The translations under genes were made by a program, and so were the position numbers. Positions 16,293 to 23,960 of a stretch of DNA of 64,000 nucleotides are shown here, piece by piece (the stretch's first letter is position 1; the number at the start of each line of letters is the position of its first letter). Under the pieces are notes generated by a model. That model did no database searches and was not told the origin of the DNA. It worked only from the letters and a program-made list of their open reading frames with translations. This DNA is from JALHMI01 sp964598535 (GTDB lineage: Bacteria; Planctomycetota; Planctomycetia; Pirellulales; PALSA-1355): positions 62,001-126,000 of the forward strand of contig CAZRCI010000005.1 of the NCBI GenBank assembly GCA_964598535.1. The letters are read 5' to 3'.

Positions 16293-17696
16293 ATGTCTTT
16301 TTCCAACGATGCGGCGGTCGAATTGGCCAGGTTCCTGGGCAACGGCGCGGCTCCTATCTATGTCCTTGATGAGGATCGGCGAATTGTCTTCTACAACGCG
16401 GCCTGCGCGGCATGGCTAGGGATAAGCGCCGACGCGTTGCTAGGACAGAAGTGCAACTACCATACGCCGGCTGGCGATGCTCTCGAGGGCGGGACGTTGG
16501 CGGCGCTGGCCGCCGGGCTTTGCCCGCCTCCTCAGGCATTTGCGGGACGAGCCCAATCCGCGACCGTGAGCATTGGCCGAGCCGACGGCCGCGCTGCGAC
16601 GCGGCGGGGACATTTTCTTCCGCTGGCCCACGGCGAGGACGAGAGTTCGCCGGTGGTCGCGATTTTGGAAACGGCCGATGAGGCGTCCGTGCACCCAACG
16701 GATCGCGACACGCCGCTCGACAATATGTCGCTCGATGCGCTGCACGACGCGGTGCGAAGCTACCGGCGGCAATGGGCGGGCCGTTTCAGCGCCGATCGTC
16801 TGATCGGCGAGCATCCGCAGATCGTGCGAGCACGGGCGCAGGTGCTGCTCGCCGCGGGCAGCGCCTCCAACGTCACGATCGTTGGACCGCCCGGCACCGG
16901 AAAGGAGCATGCCGCGAAGGCCATTCACTACGGCCAGGCGGAAGCTGGGTTGCTCGTGCCGATCGATTGCGTGCTGATGGAAACCAATCTGTTACGCAGT
17001 ACGCTACGGACGCTTTGCGCGCGGAAAGCATTGAGGCCGGCACGGAGCACGCTGCTGGTGGAACATGCCCAGCACATGCCGGCCGAGGTACAGAGCGATT
17101 TGACGGAAGTGCTCGGCGACGGCTCGCTCGGAATGCGTGCGATCGCACTTTGCGAGAGACCATTGCACGCGCTGGCTTCGGACGGCACTTTTTCGGCCCA
17201 TCTGGCGTGTGCGCTTGGCACGCTGGTTATCGAATTGCCGCCGCTGGCCGAACGTATCGAAGATCTGCCGCTCTTGGCCCAGGCCCTGCTCGAAGAGCAG
17301 AACGCATCGCAGCTTCGCCAACTCGCGGGCTTCTCCCCCGAGGCGCTCGATCAGCTTGCCGCGTACCCTTGGCCGGGCAACCTGGACGAGTTGCAAGTCC
17401 TGGTGCGCGAGCTTCATGAGAAGGCGGCGGGGCCGCGAATCGTGCCGCGCGACTTGCCGCGAACCATCTACTGGGGCGCCGAAGCGGCAACCGGGCCCCG
17501 CGGCGAAGAGCCGATGGTCTTGGAAGAGTTTTTGGCCCGCGTGGAACGCGAGCTTATCGCTCGCGCCATGCGGAAAGCCAAGGGGAACAAAAGCCGGGCG
17601 GCAAAGATGCTGGGCCTCACCCGGCCGCGGCTGTATCGGCGATTGGTTCAATTGGGTTTGGAGCCGCCGAGCGAGCAGGAACTAACCGAATCCTAG
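16293..17696 (+). CDS. degenerate NtrC-family regulator (PAS, AAA+, Fis-type HTH)
   Basis: From an ATG at 16293, with GAGAGG just upstream, this encodes 467 residues. Residues 10-120 look like a PAS sensor domain (PIYVLDEDRRIVFYN). An AAA+ domain follows with Walker A GPPGTGKE near residue 198, PLAERIEDLPLL and YPWPGNLDELQ, all typical of sigma54 activators. The GAFTGA sigma54-contact loop is missing, and Walker B, usually LDE, reads LLVEHAQ. The C-terminus (residues 420-460) is a Fis-type helix-turn-helix with GNKSRAAKMLGL. It probably binds DNA but cannot be expected to activate sigma54 in the normal way. It follows nuoN by 211 bp. Confidence 0.85.
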   Translation: MSFSNDAAVELARFLGNGAAPIYVLDEDRRIVFYNAACAAWLGISADALLGQKCNYHTPAGDALEGGTLAALAAGLCPPPQAFAGRAQSATVSIGRADGRAATRRGHFLPLAHGEDESSPVVAILETADEASVHPTDRDTPLDNMSLDALHDAVRSYRRQWAGRFSADRLIGEHPQIVRARAQVLLAAGSASNVTIVGPPGTGKEHAAKAIHYGQAEAGLLVPIDCVLMETNLLRSTLRTLCARKALRPARSTLLVEHAQHMPAEVQSDLTEVLGDGSLGMRAIALCERPLHALASDGTFSAHLACALGTLVIELPPLAERIEDLPLLAQALLEEQNASQLRQLAGFSPEALDQLAAYPWPGNLDELQVLVRELHEKAAGPRIVPRDLPRTIYWGAEAATGPRGEEPMVLEEFLARVERELIARAMRKAKGNKSRAAKMLGLTRPRLYRRLVQLGLEPPSEQELTES

Positions 17697-17748
17697 CGGA
17701 GTGTTTTCCACGCTTGGCCCCTGGTCACTTTTGGGGATGCGACCTACG

Positions 17749-18225
17749 ATGAAGCCCGAGACATTGGCAACTTCGCCGCTGGCTATGTCCAGCAAACCGC
17801 GATTGATCGTTTGCGAGCGGTCAGGGCAGTGGGCCGCCGGCCTCAAAAGAGCGGCGGTGCGTGAGGTTTCGATCCGCGAAACTCGTTCGCTGGCCGAATG
17901 CCAGGCCGAATTGTCGCAGAATCCTAGCAGCTTTGTCGTGGTCGAGCTAACGGCCACGAATATTCGCGAGGTGCTGGAATTCGTGGCGCGGATTGGCCGT
18001 GACTTTCGTTGGGCACGTTCAGCCGTGGTCGCCGAGAGGCGGTTGGCGGAATGCGAGTGGGCGATGCGCGAGGCAGGAGCGGTGTATTTTGCCATGTCGC
18101 CGTCGGCGGCGCGAGATATTACGCGGTTCGCCGTTCGGCAGGCGGCGTTTGTGCCGCAGCCCAAGCGGAGCCTGGCCACGCGAATTTGGGATTCGCTGCC
18201 TTGGCCGGAAGCGACAACAGGCTAG
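17749..18225 (+). CDS. small receiver-like protein of unknown function
   Basis: The open frame downstream of the regulator encodes about 158 residues from the ATG at 17749; ATGs at 17737 and 17785 and a GTG at 17701 are alternatives. The fold pattern (PRLIVCERSGQW, FVVVELTATNIREVLEFV, ARSAVVAERRLAECEWAMREAGAVYF) resembles a two-component receiver domain, with alternating strands and helices. The phosphoacceptor Asp is replaced by Glu in FVVVEL. It lies in an apparent operon with the regulator and mrp. No function is assigned. Confidence 0.7.
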   Translation: MKPETLATSPLAMSSKPRLIVCERSGQWAAGLKRAAVREVSIRETRSLAECQAELSQNPSSFVVVELTATNIREVLEFVARIGRDFRWARSAVVAERRLAECEWAMREAGAVYFAMSPSAARDITRFAVRQAAFVPQPKRSLATRIWDSLPWPEATTG

Positions 18226-18306
18226 CGGTGGTGACCGGCAAGACCTGTGGCGCGATCGCCAACGTCGCAAAATCAAAGACACTTACGACGGAAGGACTAT
18301 TTTCCG

Positions 18307-19395
18307 ATGACAGACCAGAAGCTCGATCAAGCGGCCGTCACGGCGGCGCTCCAATTGTTTCTCGATCCGGAAACCGGCCGCAGCGTGGTCGCGAACGGGC
18401 AAATCAGCAGCATTCAGGTCCAAGGCGGTCACGTAGCGGTCACGCTTGGGCTTACATCGCACGAGGCGATCATTCGTGACGAAACGGCAGCGGCCCTGGC
18501 CAATCATCTCCGTAAGAACCTGCCTGGCGTTCAAGACGTGAATGTCTCTGTGACCGAGCACCAGCGTCCCGCGCCGAAGATCGGTCAGGTGGGACTTACG
18601 GCGAAGAGTGTGATTGCCGTCGGCTCCGGCAAGGGCGGCGTGGGCAAGAGCACCATCGCCACGTCGTTGGCTATCGGTTTGGCGCGCGCGGGAAGCAAAG
18701 TCGGATTGATGGACGCCGACGTTTATGGTCCGAGCATTCCACATTTGCTGGGCGTAAACCAGCGGCCGGCGATCGAAGACAACCGCATTCAGCCGATCGA
18801 AGCGGCCGGAATGAAAGTCATTTCGATGGGCTTTCTAGTACCGCCGGGAGAGGCCGTTGTGTGGCGCGGGCCGATGCTGCACGGTGCGATCACACAATTT
18901 TTGCGCGACACGGCCTGGGGGGACCTCGACTATTTGATCATCGACATGCCGCCCGGCACCGGCGACATCGCGCTTACGCTGTCGCAGCTCTTGCCGCTGT
19001 CGGGCGCGGTGATCGTTTGCACTCCGCAGGATGTCGCGCTACTCGATGCGATCAAGGCGGTGGCGATGTTTCGCAAAGTAAACATTCCCATCTTGGGAAT
19101 GGTCGAGAACATGAGTGGATTCGTTGCGCCCGAGACGGGAAAGCGCTACGACATTTTCGGTTCTGGCGGCGCGCAGAAGAAAGCCGTGGAGCTAGGTATT
19201 CCGTTCCTCGGCGAAGTACCGATTCATATCGCGATTCGCGAATTGGGCGACGCGGGGCGTGCCGCGGCGGTGTTCGACGATCCGGCAAGCGCGGCGCATC
19301 TCGAGCGGTTGTGCTTGAATCTGGTGCGAAACTTGGCCGCCAATAAGTCGACGGGCAGCGGGCCCGAAGGAGCCTTGCCGGTTTTGAGTCTGTAG
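18307..19395 (+). CDS. mrp: Mrp/ApbC family Fe-S cluster carrier P-loop ATPase
   Basis: The 362-residue protein has an N-terminal DUF59 (MIP18-like) domain and a ParA/MinD-type ATPase with GSGKGGVGKSTIA near residue 108, MDADVYGPSIPHLLG, and DMPPGTGDIALTL. Such proteins carry Fe-S clusters to apoproteins; the mitochondrial relative Ind1/NUBPL matures complex I. The usual C-terminal CxxC after VENMS is replaced by a segment reading VAPETGKRYDIFG. The start at 18307 follows GGAAGG; an in-frame start at 18247 would add 20 non-conserved residues. It closes the gene run that begins with nuoA. Confidence 0.93.
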   Translation: MTDQKLDQAAVTAALQLFLDPETGRSVVANGQISSIQVQGGHVAVTLGLTSHEAIIRDETAAALANHLRKNLPGVQDVNVSVTEHQRPAPKIGQVGLTAKSVIAVGSGKGGVGKSTIATSLAIGLARAGSKVGLMDADVYGPSIPHLLGVNQRPAIEDNRIQPIEAAGMKVISMGFLVPPGEAVVWRGPMLHGAITQFLRDTAWGDLDYLIIDMPPGTGDIALTLSQLLPLSGAVIVCTPQDVALLDAIKAVAMFRKVNIPILGMVENMSGFVAPETGKRYDIFGSGGAQKKAVELGIPFLGEVPIHIAIRELGDAGRAAAVFDDPASAAHLERLCLNLVRNLAANKSTGSGPEGALPVLSL

Positions 19396-19542
19396 CGGTA
19401 AGTCGTTGAGATGAATTGGTTTATCTCGACCCCTGTGGCGTGGTTCACCGCGGATGCGGGGCGCGATGGTTGATCGGCCTCGCCACTGGGAGTTCCTGTC
19501 CCAGTTGGCCGCGTAGAGCACGTTGGCCGCGTAGAAAAAGCT

Positions 19543-19575
19543 AGAGCCGTTCGGACCAGAGATCCGAACGGCTCT
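19543..19575. terminator. bidirectional intrinsic terminator between mrp and the lysine-rich peptide gene
   Basis: AGAGCCGTTCGGA at 19543-19555 and TCCGAACGGCTCT at 19563-19575 form a perfect 13-bp stem with a 7-base loop. On the + strand it is followed by TTCTC, and on the - strand by a CTAG and then five T. It lies between convergent genes and can serve both. Confidence 0.85.
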
Positions 19576-19644
19576 TTCTCGTTGTATTCAGGGTCGCTGA
19601 CTTGAGCAGCGACGTACGGCAACTGAGTGCCGCCCGAAGAAGCG

Positions 19645-19719
19645 CTACTTCTTCTTCTTGGCCGCCTTCTTCTTGGGAGCAGCCTTCTTAGCAGCAGCTT
19701 TCTTCTTCTTCTTGGCCAC
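19645..19719 (-). CDS. 24-residue lysine/alanine-rich peptide (histone H1 tail-like)
   Basis: A GTG at 19719 preceded by a perfect AGGAGG (19727-19732, 7-base spacing) opens a 25-codon frame. The product is made almost only of Lys and Ala with one Pro and ends in four lysines, like the C-terminal tails of histone H1 and bacterial Hc1-type proteins. A longer frame with upstream starts exists, but its added residues have no pattern and the ribosome-binding site fixes the short form. Nucleic-acid binding is likely from charge; the exact role is unknown. Confidence 0.7.
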   Translation of the reverse strand: MAKKKKKAAAKKAAPKKKAAKKKK

Positions 19720-20099
19720 AGTCCGTCCTCCTAAAAAGTTGTTGGCAAGATCCGTCTCGGTGACCTCCAAGTCACTAGATTGCTCCGAGCGAGTCCTACC
19801 TGAACAAAAAACAAAAGCCATCTCTTGTGAAGCAACGTGTGCTCCATGTTGAGAGAGCTTTAACACACCCGAGTTCAGGAAAGATCATGAGTCTCATTTG
19901 TACACATTCTGCTGAAATGTGCAACACGAATCTTGACACGGGCAAAAAAATTTTTCGTTCGCAACGACGAGCGACGTTGATCGCGCGCGTCACTTCCATC
20001 GCGCGCACGTGCGTGTGAACAAAAGAATGCGCGCGTTGATCGCGCGATGAACGTGCGTCAGAAATGTTTCATCGATTTCAATCGCACGCGCGTCAAGCG
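19720..20099. other. 380-bp region upstream of the lysine-rich peptide gene
   Basis: No convincing gene lies between the end of the SGNH hydrolase gene and the peptide gene. The part near 19880-19960 is AT-rich and holds a candidate leftward promoter (19897-19924). The part from 19975 to 20123 is dense in CG steps and short repeats, listed separately. The predicted transcript would have a leader of about 170 bases. Confidence 0.6.
19897..19924 (-). promoter_or_regulatory. candidate sigma70-type promoter for the lysine-rich peptide gene
   Basis: On the - strand, TTGCAC (19924-19919) and TACAAA (19902-19897) are separated by 16 bases, with TG directly before the -10 box. It stands in an AT-rich patch within an otherwise GC-rich region and points at the peptide gene. 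It was identified by pattern only. Confidence 0.4.
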
Positions 20100-20123
20100 T
20101 TAATAAATCGATACGTGCGTGCC
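19975..20123. repeat. CG-rich cluster of short repeats (ATCGCGCG and ACGTGCGT)
   Basis: ATCGCGCG occurs near 19980, 19998 and 20039, and ACGTGCGT near 20007, 20051 and 20113, with TTGATCGCGCG twice. The alternating purine-pyrimidine character is extreme compared with the surroundings. Most of it lies downstream of the SGNH hydrolase stop. It may be a protein-binding or structured RNA region; nothing definite can be said. Confidence 0.45.
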
Positions 20124-20891
20124 ATCGCGAAAGCGAGCGGCCGGCTGCGCGCCGCGCTGAGAGATACACCACAAACGTCGTTCGTAAGGCGTGCGCGTGC
20201 GAACGTGGAACGTGCGCGCCAACTGGCTGCCGCTGGGAGGCAACGGTTGAGCGGAAGCGCCCCAAGCGCCGAGAATATCGCGCCATGCCTCACCGCGGCG
20301 CATGAAGCGAATGTGGATCGGATCGAAGCCGTACCAATGCGGTTGGTGCATGACAACCGCCAGGTTTCGTTCGGCCGCGAGGCGCGTGACGTGCCCGTCA
20401 AGCGCGGTCGCGCGGCGCGTTATTTCCGGCAGGGTGATACGGCTCAAAGGATACAGAATCGAACGCAGGAGCTTGAATTTGGCCGGCGAAAGACGCTCGA
20501 TGTTTGCCAGCGGCAAACGCGTGATCGTCGTTTGGGCGTCGATGGCCGCCAATCGGTCGAGACAGGCTTCGAGCCAACCGACAATCCGCGTGACGGGCTC
20601 CTCGTAAAGCAGGTCGTTTCCGATATCGGTGAGGAGCGCGGCGGTGGGAAGTCGCGGCGCCGCTTGAAGCTCGGGCCATAAGCCGCAGGCTTCGATGCCG
20701 GGGAGCCCCAGCCCCAGGATTCGCGTGTGGCGGCCGTAGGATCGACCATGTCCCAGGGCTGCGTGAACTTCAAGCGGTTCGCCCCATAGTCGAGCCGCGG
20801 TTTCGAGTACTGTGCCGATACCCTTGGTCAGATTGCTCGCGCCCAGCAAGACGACGCGGCGCGTGGGCACAAGCGAGCGCGAATCACGCAT
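20100..20891 (-). CDS. SGNH-hydrolase-like protein
   Basis: The 263-residue product from the ATG at 20891 has the block pattern of SGNH/GDSL hydrolases: VVLLGASNLTKG near residue 15 (nucleophile Ser in GASN), TDIGNDLLYEE near residue 95 (Asn in GND), and WYGFDPIHIRF near residue 205 (Asp and His of DxxH). There is no signal peptide. The start overlaps the stop of the upstream M50 protease gene by one base (TGATG), so the two are probably translated together. Substrate is unknown; esterase or acyl hydrolase activity is expected from the family. Confidence 0.75.
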   Translation of the reverse strand: MRDSRSLVPTRRVVLLGASNLTKGIGTVLETAARLWGEPLEVHAALGHGRSYGRHTRILGLGLPGIEACGLWPELQAAPRLPTAALLTDIGNDLLYEEPVTRIVGWLEACLDRLAAIDAQTTITRLPLANIERLSPAKFKLLRSILYPLSRITLPEITRRATALDGHVTRLAAERNLAVVMHQPHWYGFDPIHIRFMRRGEAWRDILGAWGASAQPLPPSGSQLARTFHVRTRTPYERRLWCISQRGAQPAARFRDGTHVSIY

Positions 20892-21631
20892 CAGCGGTAA
20901 CCTCCCCAGCCGCCACCGGTGTAGGCCTGGAGCGTGGCATAGCTGGTGTAGGCCAGGTAACCGCAGAAGAACGTGAGATAACCGTCTTGCAAACGTGTCC
21001 AAGCCAGAACCGCGGCGCCAACCGCGACAAAGATCGACAGCCACAGCGACATCTGCATGCCGTCGCGCGGATTGGCCATTGTGAGCACTTCGCTAGAAAT
21101 GCGTCCTCCGTCGAGCGGCCAGATTGGCAACAGATTCGCCAGGCCCCAGAAGATGTTTACGTACAAAAGGTCGTAGAGCAAGATCGTCAGGTTGCGGCTC
21201 TCGAAACGCTCGAAGATCACCGGCAAACGGGTTTCCGGCCAGCCCCAAGCCACCTCGTGCCCGGAAAGCTTGATGCCGGCCACGATCAGCGCGGCGAAGA
21301 GAAAGCCCGCGCCTGGGCCAGCGAAAGAGATCAGGATTTGCGCGGCGTGGCTGCGATACGTCGGTCGATAAGACGCGAGGCCGCCAAAACCATAGAGCGT
21401 GATCCAGGGTTGCCAGCCGTGCGCCAGAGCTGCAAAGGCATGCCCGAGTTCATGGATCAGGATGGAGACGAAGACGGTGCCGATCCACAGCAAGAGCTCG
21501 GCGGGCTGCGGATCGCTGCCTGCGCCGAGGATCGCCGCCACGAGCCAAAAGAACGGATGCACGCGCACCGGAATGCCAAAGAGGCTGAAGCACAGGTCGT
21601 AGGGCGTCCGATTCGGTTCGGTGAGCAGCAC
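20891..21631 (-). CDS. site-2-type membrane metalloprotease (peptidase M50)
   Basis: This 246-residue membrane protein carries HELGH at residues 60-64 inside a hydrophobic segment and a second metal-binding motif, IWPLDGGR, near residue 170, the hallmarks of M50 intramembrane zinc proteases. Five or six hydrophobic segments are visible. It has no CBS or PDZ domain, which groups it with the small SpoIVFB/Rip3-like rhomboid-free forms. The partner substrate is unknown. It is one base overlapping with the SGNH hydrolase gene downstream. Confidence 0.88.
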   Translation of the reverse strand: MLLTEPNRTPYDLCFSLFGIPVRVHPFFWLVAAILGAGSDPQPAELLLWIGTVFVSILIHELGHAFAALAHGWQPWITLYGFGGLASYRPTYRSHAAQILISFAGPGAGFLFAALIVAGIKLSGHEVAWGWPETRLPVIFERFESRNLTILLYDLLYVNIFWGLANLLPIWPLDGGRISSEVLTMANPRDGMQMSLWLSIFVAVGAAVLAWTRLQDGYLTFFCGYLAYTSYATLQAYTGGGWGGYR

Positions 21632-21715
21632 GTTGTTTTCGTGTCCTGTTGGGGACCGTGAGGAGAGGCCGCTCGCGGGCCATGCGCCAAATTCTACTAC
21701 GCAGGCGGCCGCCGG

Positions 21716-22990
21716 TCAGGCCGCGGTGCGCGTTTGCGGCCGGCTGGGCGGTGCGGAAGGCGCCGCCGGTCGGGGCAAATAGTGAGGCGTCGGGACCGGC
21801 TGCGGCCGTTGGGCCAGGTCGGCCAGGATGTATTCCGCGGCGCTGCGCGCAGCGCCACCATGTCCAACTTCGGCTTTGAGCTGGGTAAGCCGCTCGACCA
21901 GCCGCTGGCGTTCATCGCGGTCGGTGAGCCAGCGAATGACATGGCCTGCGAGCTGGCGCGACTTATCGCCGCACGTGACGTATTCGGGGTAGAGCACCTC
22001 GGGCGTCTCGCCGGCCTCGGGATCATAGGTCGTCGCATCGCCATCGAAGGGATCGTTGGACGAGAGCAAGTTGACCAGCGTGATGTACTTCACGCGGCGA
22101 TAACGCCGCTGGAGCACGTAGCCTAGGCGCGAGATCCAGTAGAGGATCGCCGTGGGTTTGCATTGGTAGAGCAGTTCGAGCGATACCGAACCGGACACGG
22201 CCAGACAGCAATCGGCCAGATGGATGAGCTCGGGCGTACGTTTGAGAAACACTTGGATCTCAAGACCGCTGGCGGCGACGGCCTGGCGCGCCATCTCAGC
22301 CTGGTGCGGTTTGAATGCCGCGATGGCAAAGCGAGCTTGGGGCACCTGTTGATGGATGATCGCCGCGGCTTTCAAAAAGTACCGCAGGTTGTGTTCGACC
22401 TCCTGGGTCCGCGAGCCGGGAAGAATCGCCACGAGCGGGCGCGTGTCGTCGCGATGTTCGGCCAGGAACCGTGGATCGAGCCGTTGGCGACGAACTTCAT
22501 CGAAGTAAGGATGGCCAATGAACGTGGCGTTGGCGCCACGATCGCGGTACCAACGCTGCTCGAATGGCAAACTGCATAGCACGTGGTCGACAAACCGGCG
22601 CACCTTGCGAATGCGATGCGTGGCCCAGGCCCAGACTTGCGGCGGCGCGAAGTAGAACACCGGAATTCCGTGTGCTTTCGCCCGGCGGGCGATCCACCAG
22701 TTGAAGCCTGGGTAGTCGATGAGCACCACGGCGTCAGGACGGTGATGGCGGAAATAGCGATCTGCCCGGCCGGCGAGCGCCAGAAACTTATGGATGTTCA
22801 GGATCACGCGAAGCACCCACATCACGGCCAACACCGTCATGTCGGTGTGCAGCTTACAGCCGGCGGTCGCCATCTCCGGGCCACCATAGCCGACGGCCTC
22901 GATATCGTTGCCCTGAGCGTGGAGTTGCCGAATGAGATTTGCGCCGTGCAAGTCGCCACTAGGTTCGCCGGCCGAAAAGAAGATCTTCAT
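21716..22990 (-). CDS. lpxB: lipid-A-disaccharide synthase
   Basis: LpxB joins UDP-diacylglucosamine to lipid X to make the lipid A disaccharide at the inner membrane. The 424-residue protein begins with the signature FFSAGEPSGDLHGANLI, then shows YGGPEM, DYPGFNWWIARRAK, YFAPPQVWAWATHRI and LLPGSRTQEVEHNL-type motifs (here ILPGSRTQEVEHNL). It has a Pro/Arg-rich tail of about 35 residues beyond the usual length of 380-390. Its presence supports a lipopolysaccharide-type outer membrane. Confidence 0.95.
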   Translation of the reverse strand: MKIFFSAGEPSGDLHGANLIRQLHAQGNDIEAVGYGGPEMATAGCKLHTDMTVLAVMWVLRVILNIHKFLALAGRADRYFRHHRPDAVVLIDYPGFNWWIARRAKAHGIPVFYFAPPQVWAWATHRIRKVRRFVDHVLCSLPFEQRWYRDRGANATFIGHPYFDEVRRQRLDPRFLAEHRDDTRPLVAILPGSRTQEVEHNLRYFLKAAAIIHQQVPQARFAIAAFKPHQAEMARQAVAASGLEIQVFLKRTPELIHLADCCLAVSGSVSLELLYQCKPTAILYWISRLGYVLQRRYRRVKYITLVNLLSSNDPFDGDATTYDPEAGETPEVLYPEYVTCGDKSRQLAGHVIRWLTDRDERQRLVERLTQLKAEVGHGGAARSAAEYILADLAQRPQPVPTPHYLPRPAAPSAPPSRPQTRTAA

Positions 22991-23293
22991 AGAGACACAA
23001 CAAGGGTATGCGGAGGATGCGAACGAGAGTTCACCGTGAAAGCATGTTAGCAGGCCGATCGACAGTCGATTGTCCAGGGCTCCTCGCTCGCGCTTCGGGC
23101 TCGGGGAGCGTCAAGCCGATTCAGTTGGGTGGCGTTCCCCGAGTATTGCCGCAAAGTATCTCAGAACTTGGCAAGACGGGTAAAGTGCAGTTCATTCGCG
23201 GGAGAGCCGGAGTGGAAAAAACAGGGGCCGAAAGTCCTGTGTGGACTTTCGGCCCCTAGGGGTACTTTCGCGGGCACGCCGGTCTGGCGCGAT
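22991..23293. other. 303-bp intergenic region upstream of lpxB
   Basis: Apart from the strong leftward terminator at 23214-23257, which ends the metal-binding protein transcript, nothing gene-like was seen. Any lpxB promoter must lie here. Confidence 0.5.
23214..23257 (-). terminator. intrinsic terminator of the secreted metal-binding protein gene
   Basis: AGGGGCCGAAAGTCC at 23223-23237 pairs perfectly with 23243-23257 across a 5-base loop, giving a 15-bp GC-rich stem. On the - strand it is followed by GTTTTTTCC. It lies about 40 bases past the stop at 23294. Confidence 0.93.
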
Positions 23294-23737
23294 TTACTTC
23301 TTGGCGGCTTCGAAGCCCTTGCTGATGTCGGCGAACAGCAGGGTGATCAGCTCGTCCGGCGTTTTTGCTCCGTTGGCCTTCTTCAGGCAACCGGCGCAGC
23401 AAACCGCCACCTTCTCGCCCTCGACCTCGACGATCTTGTCTTCCGCGGCCGGACGGCCAGCCAACGGGCATTTCACTTGCTTGATCTGTTCGGTCTGGAA
23501 CAGTTGGAAGTTGGCCTTCGCGGCGAACTTCTCCGAATCCTTTTCAAACGCTTTGAGACAATTCGGGCAGCAGAACGTTACTTTACCCCCGTTGAATTCC
23601 GCTGAGTGTTCCGCCTTGGCGGGCTGTCCCGAGACCGGGCACTTCAGTTCCTTGGCCTTTTCTTCGTCGGCGCGTAGCGAGCCCGAGGCGACAGCGGTCA
23701 GCAGGGCAACGGCGGCAATGGCAAGACGCAGCTTCAT
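23294..23737 (-). CDS. secreted protein with two Cys-rich metal-binding (TRASH/YHS-like) repeats
   Basis: The 147-residue product from the ATG at 23737 has a signal peptide of about 22 residues ending near SGSLRA. Two similar units follow: ELKCPVSGQPA with FCCPNCLKAFE, and QVKCPLAGRPA with VCCAGCLKKA. The spacing of single Cys, then CCxxC, resembles TRASH/YHS domains that bind copper or other soft metals. Length and duplication suggest two metal sites. It is preceded by a tandem 14-bp repeat and followed by a strong terminator. An upstream in-frame start at 23794 would mask the signal peptide. Confidence 0.82.
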   Translation of the reverse strand: MKLRLAIAAVALLTAVASGSLRADEEKAKELKCPVSGQPAKAEHSAEFNGGKVTFCCPNCLKAFEKDSEKFAAKANFQLFQTEQIKQVKCPLAGRPAAEDKIVEVEGEKVAVCCAGCLKKANGAKTPDELITLLFADISKGFEAAKK

Positions 23738-23845
23738 GGGTATGGTTCCTTTTACTTTATGGAATTGGTTTTTGTTTTGGCCCAGCAGTTTCACGGCCTG
23801 CGTTCCGACACAGGCGATTTACAAGAGACCACCGAGCGCGACCAC

Positions 23846-23873
23846 AATTATTCAAACAAAATTATTCAAACAA
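23846..23873. repeat. perfect tandem 14-bp repeat upstream of the metal-binding protein gene
   Basis: AATTATTCAAACAA occurs twice without a gap (23846-23859 and 23860-23873). It is AT-rich in GC-rich surroundings and sits about 110-135 bp upstream of the start at 23737. It could be a double operator or promoter region for that leftward gene. Confidence 0.6.
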
Positions 23874-23960
23874 GCAGACGATCAAACTGGAGACGGGCGC
23901 CGGATGATATTGCGCTGGGCAGCTTGAGCCCAGAGATCAGCGCGCAATGCCGCCGAAGAA

